Shown here piece by piece: positions 58,980 to 64,000 of a stretch of 64,000 bases of DNA. How positions within the stretch are numbered: position 1 is the stretch's first letter; each line of letters starts with the position of its first letter. The DNA comes from Paractinoplanes aksuensis. Its GTDB lineage: Bacteria > Actinomycetota > Actinomycetes > Mycobacteriales > Micromonosporaceae. Made by a program: the position numbers and the translations under genes. The DNA lies in contig NZ_JAMYJR010000041.1 in the NCBI RefSeq assembly GCF_024137025.1, positions 1-64,000 of the forward strand, given 5' to 3'. A model generated the notes under the pieces. It worked only from the letters and a program-made list of their open reading frames with translations, was not told where the DNA came from and did no database searches.

Positions 58980-59716
58980 CGGAACGACAGGCCGATCAGG
59001 GTGAGCGTGGTGGCGACCTCCACGGCCGCGCCGAGCACGTCGCCGGTGATGCCGCCGAAACGCCGTACGCAATGGCGCACCAGCAGCACCACGACGGCGA
59101 GTGAGACGACGACGGCGGCCGGCCCCTGCCATATGCGGTCGGGAGTCGCGGCAATCGCCGCTGCGGTGACCAGCGTGGCGCCCAGGGCCGCCACAGGCGG
59201 GGGCACAGAGCCGGCAACCAGCGCGCCCAGCCCTTCCGGCCGGGCCGCGGGCACGCCGCGGCGGCAGGCGAGTGGAATGGCCGCCCGGCCCGCCGCGAAA
59301 GCGACGACGACCGCCACGAACGGCAGCACGGTCAGCGCGGACGCCTGGAGCAGCAGCGTGAGCGCGATCGCGGCCACCCCGAACGGGCCGATGTCCGATT
59401 TCTTCATGATGACGAGGGCAGCCTCACCCCGGCGGTAGGAGCCGAGCGCGTCGGTCGTGTCGGCCAGCCCGTCGAGGTGCATGCCGCGGGTCAGCAGGGC
59501 CGCCGCCGCGACCGTCACACCCGCTGCCACCAGCGATGGCGCCTGGCCCTCGCGCAGCAGCCACAGCAGCGCGGCCAGGATCAGACCGAGCAGGGCGCCG
59601 ACGGCCGGGGCCACGCTCATCGCCACCGCGGCCGCCGGGCGGTCGACCCGCCCGGCCCGCACCGGCAGGACGGTCAGCGTGGTGACCGATAGCCGGAGCC
59701 CGGCGCCGAAACTCAC
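58976..59716 (-). CDS. cobS: adenosylcobinamide-GDP ribazoletransferase
   Basis: A 246-aa membrane enzyme joining adenosylcobinamide-GDP and alpha-ribazole in the last steps of cobalamin assembly. It has the family's ALLTRGMHLDGLADTTDALG motif (acidic Mg2+ site), LVIMKKSDIGPFGV, and about five helices. Start is GTG 59716, overlapping the CobU-CobT stop (GTGA), so the two are coupled. Confidence 0.93.
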   Translation of the reverse strand: MSFGAGLRLSVTTLTVLPVRAGRVDRPAAAVAMSVAPAVGALLGLILAALLWLLREGQAPSLVAAGVTVAAAALLTRGMHLDGLADTTDALGSYRRGEAALVIMKKSDIGPFGVAAIALTLLLQASALTVLPFVAVVVAFAAGRAAIPLACRRGVPAARPEGLGALVAGSVPPPVAALGATLVTAAAIAATPDRIWQGPAAVVVSLAVVVLLVRHCVRRFGGITGDVLGAAVEVATTLTLIGLSFR

Positions 59717-61566
59717 TCGGGGCTGGTGGTGGCCGGCCCCGGACCGTCCGGCTCGGGCTCCGAGAAGTCCTGCTCCGGCTCCAATGCCGGATGCACACCG
59801 GTCGACTGGGCCAGGCCGACGGCCGTCCGCAGCAGCGGCAGCGCGGCCAGCGCGTTCGCCCCTTCACCCAGACCCAGACCCAGGTCGAGTACGGGTGTCA
59901 GGCCGAGCACGTCGCCGCCCTGGCGGACGAGTTCGAGGTCGCCCGCGTCGGCCAGCAGGGTCCAGTGCCGGATCTGGCCGCCCAGATCACGCGCGATCAG
60001 ACCGGCCGCGATGCCGACCGGCCCATCCAGCACGACCGGAAGTCGTCGCGCGGCCGCGCCGAGCAGCGCGCCGGTCGCGACCGCGAGGTCGAGGCCGCCC
60101 AGCTCGCGCAGGATGTCCTTGGCCCCACGGGGCTCGCGGCGGATGCGGTGCAACGCGTCCCGCACGGCGCCGGCGCGCTCCATCCACGACTCGTCGTCGT
60201 AGATGCCCCCCGGCAGCAGCACCCGGGGCAGCACGGCCACGGCCTCGGCGCCGGTGGTGGCGGCGGAGACAGCGGCCGCCACTGCGTCGGTGCCGACGCC
60301 GATGGACGCGATGACGAGCAGGTCCTTGCCGGCCTCGGCGGCCGCGTCGGCCAGCAGCCAGCCCCGCTGCAGGGCCAGGTCGACGTCCTCCAGGGACGCC
60401 GCGGCCATGTCTTCCATGGGGGTGGCTTCGGCCGTACGCACGACGGCGATGTCGGCCCCGGCCGTGCCGGCCAGACGGCTGAGGACGCCCTCGCCGTTCT
60501 CGACCTGGGCCACGCGGCGCTCGACGTCGTCGACGTCGTCGCCGGCCGCGGCCCCGCCGGAGTGGCGGCCCGAGAGCAGGAGCACGCGCGGGGCCGACCA
60601 GGGCTGCGGGGTGACTGTGGACTGGGTGGCCGCGGCGAACATGACCGCCTCGGCCAGGCGGCCCAGCCCGGGGCCCGCGAAGTCGAGGTTGACCAGGCGG
60701 TCACGGGCGTCGGGGCCGGCGTCGCCGTCGGGCATGGGCAGGTCCATGCCGGGCTCGAACACGACAGTCGAGGCGACCAGGGGCAGGACGGTGGTCTGCT
60801 GGTTGAGCGCGTCAGCGACGTCCGGAGCCGCCGCGGGCTCGGCGGCGACCGGGCTGACCAGAGCCGGCGCGGCGGGGCTGACGACGGCGGGTTCGGTGGT
60901 GGCCGGCGCGACGACGGCCGGTTCCACGGCGGCCGGTTCCACGACAGCCGGTTCCGCGGCGGCGGCCGTAGTCGCGCCGCTGCTCGCTGGGCCGGACGAA
61001 TCCGAAAGGGCGGCTTCGTCGGGGGCGCCCTTGAGCCAGACCGGGCGGCCGGCCACGACCAGCGCGACCCGGTCGCTCGCCTCGGCCAGCGCCTGGTTGG
61101 TCGTGCCCAGCGCGTCGGCGAAGGCCCGCCCGACCGGCGTCGTCGGCACCAGCGCCAGCCCCACCTCGGGGCTCACCAGCACCACCCGCGCCGTGCAGGC
61201 GCGCACGGCGGCGGCCAGGGCGGCCACGTCGGCCTCGTCGTCGTTGGGCTGCCGGGCCGGGTCGAGCAGGGCCGCCACCCAGCCGCCCAGGTCGTCCACG
61301 AGCAGCGTGTCGTCGGGCTTGGCCTCGGTGAGCAACTCGGTCAGCCGGGCCGGGTCGGCGCCCGTCTCCTCGGTCGACCACGACTGCGGCCGCCGCCGTT
61401 GATGCTCCTCGATCCGAGCCAGCCACTCCGGGTCGTCCTCGCCACCGGTCGCGGTCGCCACATAGCGCACGGCCGGGGCGCCGGCCACCAGGGACTCGGC
61501 GAAAGCGGACTTGCCGGACCGGATCCCGCCGAGCACCAGGACCGTGTGCCACCGATCATCGGACAT
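59713..61566 (-). CDS. CobU-CobT fusion: adenosylcobinamide kinase/GTP transferase plus NaMN:DMB phosphoribosyltransferase
   Basis: A 617-aa two-domain protein. Residues 1-175 are CobU: VLVLGGIRSGKSAFAESLVAG (P-loop), YVATATGGEDDPEWLARIEE with the catalytic-His region EEHQRRRP, and LLVDDLGGWVA. An Ala/Pro/Val/Glu-rich linker of about 90 residues with repeated VEPA(V/A) follows. The rest is CobT: RLLNLDFAGPGLGRLAEAV-like start, SIGVGTDAVAAAVSAATTG, and GLGLGEGANALAAL with the likely catalytic Glu. It would give GDP-cobinamide and alpha-ribazole-phosphate in one chain. ATG 61566 follows TAAGGT (leaderless). Confidence 0.82.
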   Translation of the reverse strand: MSDDRWHTVLVLGGIRSGKSAFAESLVAGAPAVRYVATATGGEDDPEWLARIEEHQRRRPQSWSTEETGADPARLTELLTEAKPDDTLLVDDLGGWVAALLDPARQPNDDEADVAALAAAVRACTARVVLVSPEVGLALVPTTPVGRAFADALGTTNQALAEASDRVALVVAGRPVWLKGAPDEAALSDSSGPASSGATTAAAAEPAVVEPAAVEPAVVAPATTEPAVVSPAAPALVSPVAAEPAAAPDVADALNQQTTVLPLVASTVVFEPGMDLPMPDGDAGPDARDRLVNLDFAGPGLGRLAEAVMFAAATQSTVTPQPWSAPRVLLLSGRHSGGAAAGDDVDDVERRVAQVENGEGVLSRLAGTAGADIAVVRTAEATPMEDMAAASLEDVDLALQRGWLLADAAAEAGKDLLVIASIGVGTDAVAAAVSAATTGAEAVAVLPRVLLPGGIYDDESWMERAGAVRDALHRIRREPRGAKDILRELGGLDLAVATGALLGAAARRLPVVLDGPVGIAAGLIARDLGGQIRHWTLLADAGDLELVRQGGDVLGLTPVLDLGLGLGEGANALAALPLLRTAVGLAQSTGVHPALEPEQDFSEPEPDGPGPATTSPE

Positions 61567-61647
61567 GCCCCGTACCTTAAGGCCGGGCCGCACATCGCGA
61601 CGCCGTAGGGTGGAGGACACCGACCGAGGACGTGAAGGGGGCGGCGC

Positions 61648-61845
61648 ATGCCGTGGAGTTGGCGCTACGAGAACGTCGACGGTCAGCCGGTGGCCGGTCC
61701 GCCGGAGACGTTCAGCAGCCAGGCCGACGCCGAGTCGTGGATCGGCCAGGAATGGCGCGGTCTGGCCGAGGCCGGCGTGGCCAAGGTGGTGCTGGTCGAG
61801 GACGACCGGGTGGAATACCCGATGAGCCTGCTGCCGACGGAGTGA
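61648..61845 (+). CDS. conserved small actinobacterial protein
   Basis: A 65-aa acidic protein, MPWSWRYENVDGQPVAGPPE, with SSQADAESWIGQEWRGLAE and a C-terminal VAKVVLVEDDRVEYPMSLLP. It is a recognisable conserved hypothetical of high-GC Gram-positives; no function known. AAGGGG lies 9-14 nt before the ATG. It precedes the site-2 protease gene by 1 bp and may be co-transcribed. Confidence 0.75.
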   Translation: MPWSWRYENVDGQPVAGPPETFSSQADAESWIGQEWRGLAEAGVAKVVLVEDDRVEYPMSLLPTE

Positions 61846-61846
61846 C

Positions 61847-62677
61847 GTGACCTACGACGACCCGGTCCACACCCGGGCGCCGCGCCACGCGTTCGTGCCG
61901 AGCCCGGTGTTCGTGGGCATCGTCGCGGTGTTCGTGGTCAGCGGCTGGATGACGTGGGTCGGCTTCGGCAACGTCCGGGTCGACGTGTTCCTGTTCATCG
62001 TGGCGGGCTGGCTGGTCTCGCTGTGCCTGCACGAGTACGCGCACGCGCTGATCGGCTACTTCTCGGGCGACCACTCGGTGGTCGAGCGCGGCTACCTGAA
62101 ACTGAACCCGCTGAAGTACACGAGCCCGCTGCTGTCGATCGTGCTGCCGGTGGTCGTGGTGATCCTGGGCGGCATCGGCCTGCCCGGTGGCGCCGTCTGG
62201 ATCGACCACCGGTACATCCGCAGCAAGGTCAAGGATTCGCTGATCAGCGCGGCCGGCCCGCTGACCAACCTGATCCTGGCCCTGGTGCTGGCGTTCCCGT
62301 TCCTGATCGGCGTCGGGCCCACGCTCGACCTGGTCGGCGGACAGTTCGTCGCGGGCGGCTCGGGCGAGCACCTGGAGTTCTGGGCGGCCCTCGCCGCGCT
62401 GGCGTTCCTGCAGGTGACGGCCACGATCCTCAACCTGCTGCCGATCCCCGGCCTCGACGGCGGCAGCATCCTGGCGCCGTGGATGAGCCCGGCCTACCTG
62501 CGCGCGTGGAACCTCTTCGCGCCGTACGGCTTCATCCTGCTTTTCCTGCTGCTGTGGCAGACAAAAGTCGGCGACTACTTCTACACCCTGGTCTTCTGGA
62601 TCACCGACAAGCTGGGCCTGTCCGAGGTCCTGATCCAGGTCGGCCTCGAGTTGATGCGCTTCTGGTCCGGCTCGTAG
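61847..62677 (+). CDS. site-2 protease-family intramembrane metalloprotease
   Basis: A 276-aa polytopic zinc protease of the M50 (SREBP S2P) type. The catalytic HExxH is in VSLCLHEYAHALIGYFSGD (His and Glu near residues 62-66), and the third ligand motif appears as LPIPGLDGGSILAPW near residue 200. DSLISAAGPLTNLILALVLA is a family motif. It may cleave membrane anchors such as anti-sigma factors; its substrate is unknown. GTG start immediately after the small gene. The stop codon sits inside a perfect hairpin. Confidence 0.88.
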   Translation: MTYDDPVHTRAPRHAFVPSPVFVGIVAVFVVSGWMTWVGFGNVRVDVFLFIVAGWLVSLCLHEYAHALIGYFSGDHSVVERGYLKLNPLKYTSPLLSIVLPVVVVILGGIGLPGGAVWIDHRYIRSKVKDSLISAAGPLTNLILALVLAFPFLIGVGPTLDLVGGQFVAGGSGEHLEFWAALAALAFLQVTATILNLLPIPGLDGGSILAPWMSPAYLRAWNLFAPYGFILLFLLLWQTKVGDYFYTLVFWITDKLGLSEVLIQVGLELMRFWSGS

Positions 62678-62693
62678 GAACCGGACCAGAAGC
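62658..62693 (+). terminator. terminator hairpin straddling the S2P stop codon
   Basis: Perfect 13-bp arms GCTTCTGGTCCGG / CCGGACCAGAAGC with a 10-nt loop that contains the TAG at 62675. The left arm encodes the C-terminal residues of the protease. Confidence 0.75.
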
Positions 62694-62701
62694 ACCATCC
62701 G

Positions 62702-63700
62702 TTACGGGCGGCGAGCCGGCGACTGGGTCTTGGCCGGGTCGCGCTCGGCGACCGGGTCCAGGGCCGCGTCGATGGCCTTCATCAGGTCGGCGTCGAGCTT
62801 CTTGCCCGAGGCGACGACGTTGTCCCGCAGCTGCTCCGGGCGGGACGCGCCGACGATGGCGGCCGACACGTTCTGGTTCTGCAGCACCCACGCCACCGCC
62901 AGCTGGGCCAGGGTCAGCCCGGCCTGCTCGGCCAGCGGCTTGAGCTGGGCCACCGCCTCCAGCACCTCGTCGCGCATGAGCCGCGAGATGAAGTTGGCGC
63001 CCGACTTCTCGTCGGTGGCCCGCGAGCCCGCCGGCGGCTGTTTACCCGCCTCGTACTTACCGGTCAGCACGCCCTGCGCGATCGGCGAGAAGACGACCTG
63101 GCCGATGCCCAGCTCGATCGAGGTGGGCACCACCTCGGCCTCGATGACCCGGTGCAGGGCCGAGTACTGCGGCTGGTTCGAGACGAGCTGGATCTTCAGA
63201 TCCTGGGCCAGCTCCCAGCCCGCGCGGATCTCGGTGGCGGTCCACTCCGAGACGCCGATGTAGAGCGCCTTGCCCGAGCGCACGACGTCGGCGAAGGCGA
63301 TCATCGTCTCTTCGAGCGGGGTCGAGTAGTCGTAGCGGTGGGCCTGGTAGAGGTCGACGTAGTCGGTCTGCAGCCGGCCCAGCGACGCGTCGATCGACTC
63401 CATGATGTGCTTGCGGGACAGGCTGCGGTCGTTCGGGCCGGGCCCGGTCGGCCAGAAGACCTTGGTGAAGATCTCGAGGCCGGCGCGGCGCTCGCCCTTG
63501 AGCGCGCGGCCCAGCACCTCCTCGGCGCGGCCACCGGCGTACGCGTCGGCGGTGTCGAAGGTGGTGATGCCCACGTCGAGGGCGGCCCGCACACACGCGG
63601 TGGCGGCCTTCTCCTCGACCTGGGAACCGTGGGTGATCCAGTTGCCGTACGCGATCTCGCTGATCAGCAGGCCGGAACGGCCGAGATGACGATGTTCCAT
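62702..63700 (-). CDS. aldo/keto reductase (Kv-beta-like)
   Basis: A 332-aa NADPH-dependent aldo/keto reductase. The TIM-barrel catalytic tetrad is visible: Asp in TTFDTADAYAGG, Tyr in the same segment (DTADAYA), Lys in EIFTKVFWP, His in LYQAHRYD. Signatures QPQYSALHR and SAAIVGASRPEQL match the Kv-channel beta-subunit/YghZ-like branch. Substrate unknown. The ATG at 63700 follows a GTG; the WG-repeat gene lies upstream after about 20 bp. Confidence 0.9.
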   Translation of the reverse strand: MEHRHLGRSGLLISEIAYGNWITHGSQVEEKAATACVRAALDVGITTFDTADAYAGGRAEEVLGRALKGERRAGLEIFTKVFWPTGPGPNDRSLSRKHIMESIDASLGRLQTDYVDLYQAHRYDYSTPLEETMIAFADVVRSGKALYIGVSEWTATEIRAGWELAQDLKIQLVSNQPQYSALHRVIEAEVVPTSIELGIGQVVFSPIAQGVLTGKYEAGKQPPAGSRATDEKSGANFISRLMRDEVLEAVAQLKPLAEQAGLTLAQLAVAWVLQNQNVSAAIVGASRPEQLRDNVVASGKKLDADLMKAIDAALDPVAERDPAKTQSPARRP

Positions 63701-63720
63701 CACCCGACCCTATGCCCCGG

Positions 63721-64000
63721 TCAGAGAACCGGCCGACTGTCCTTGATCAACTTCTCGATCTCGTCGAGCACGTCGGCCCGGTCCCGGTACTTCAGCTCGA
63801 CCAGCGGCTCACCCTTGCGGTCGAGCGCGCCCCACAACCCGAACCGGTCGGCCACCAGGAAAGCAGCCGGGTGGATCAGCAGGGCGGCGTGCACGGGCGG
63901 CACCAGCAGGCGGCCCTCCCGGTCGACCACGCCGTAGACCTCGCCCGCGTCGACCACCGCCAGCCCCTCCTCGGTGAAACCGTCCACCGGTTCGCCGGAG
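63721..64000 (-). CDS. WG-repeat protein, 5' part outside the window
   Basis: The last ~92 codons of a WG (KWG)-repeat protein: GLAVVDAGEVYGVVDREGRL and FGLWGALDRKGEPLVELKYR are two consecutive repeats, ending in EIEKLIKDSRPVL. The frame is open to the window edge, so the gene is partial here. WG-repeat proteins are likely protein-binding scaffolds; its role is unknown. Confidence 0.8.
   Translation of the reverse strand, partial: SGEPVDGFTEEGLAVVDAGEVYGVVDREGRLLVPPVHAALLIHPAAFLVADRFGLWGALDRKGEPLVELKYRDRADVLDEIEKLIKDSRPVL

Overview
The window is very GC-rich actinobacterial chromosome, most likely from the Micromonosporaceae (an Actinoplanes-like genus). Pointers are strong G/C bias at third codon positions, many GTG starts, frequent leaderless starts (a TANNNT hexamer 5-12 nt before the start codon), a TioE-type MerR regulator, a DUF5753-type HTH regulator, an archaeal-type AspRS and a core gene order resembling the glnE ... 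glnA-RDD-DUF4191-lipA/lipB-sucB-lpd-pepA region of other actinomycetes. The genus is inferred from content and was not tested by phylogeny. The first 74 bases are a poly-G/poly-C run that looks like an artefact.

Layout. 0.2-6.1 kb: acetyltransferase, truncated DMT exporter, hydrolase, glutamine amidotransferase and glnE. 6.1-38 kb is mainly accessory: a DUF5753 regulator between two paralogous Cys-containing mini-proteins; branched-chain amino acid dehydrogenase with a divergent Lrp regulator; an operon of four polytopic GT-C glycosyltransferases (10-15.4 kb) followed by a secreted phytase-like propeller protein; an MFS exporter; small membrane and unknown genes, several broken; an esterase/GDSL operon; a TetR-TraR pair divergent from a DHFR-like reductase and a frame-disrupted flavin oxidase; an erythromycin-esterase gene divergent from a double-HTH MerR regulator; a secreted protein with three I36/crystallin-like repeats; and a large LuxR (LAL) regulator carrying two coding minisatellites.

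37.2-57.8 kb returns to core genes. DUF4191 and RDD precede glnA, which has a GlnR box; glnE at 2.9 kb encodes the adenylyltransferase that acts on GlnA. Integrase and IS481-type debris and a methyltransferase lie between glnA and lipA. A T-box leader with a candidate Asn (AAC) specifier precedes the non-discriminating AspRS gene, followed by two tandem membrane-anchored PQQ-like propeller proteins. lipB, a membrane protein, a TIGR01777 epimerase, sucB and lpd form the lipoate/2-oxoacid dehydrogenase block: LipB and LipA make the lipoyl groups carried by SucB and re-oxidised by Lpd, and GcvT also depends on lipoylated GcvH. 57.9-64 kb holds gcvT, cobS, a CobU-CobT fusion, a site-2 protease, an aldo/keto reductase and the end of a WG-repeat protein.

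At least three coding regions (22.15, 23.85 and 28.55 kb) have an intact protein signature that switches frame once. Because of the artefactual window start, assembly error and true pseudogenisation are both possible. I did not find a CRISPR array, a complete insertion sequence, rRNA or tRNA genes. The most unusual items are the T-box/AspRS unit, the small-protein-regulator-small-protein locus, the I36 triple-repeat gene flanked by duplicated hairpins, the LAL minisatellites and the esterase operon with an apparently inactive paralogue.
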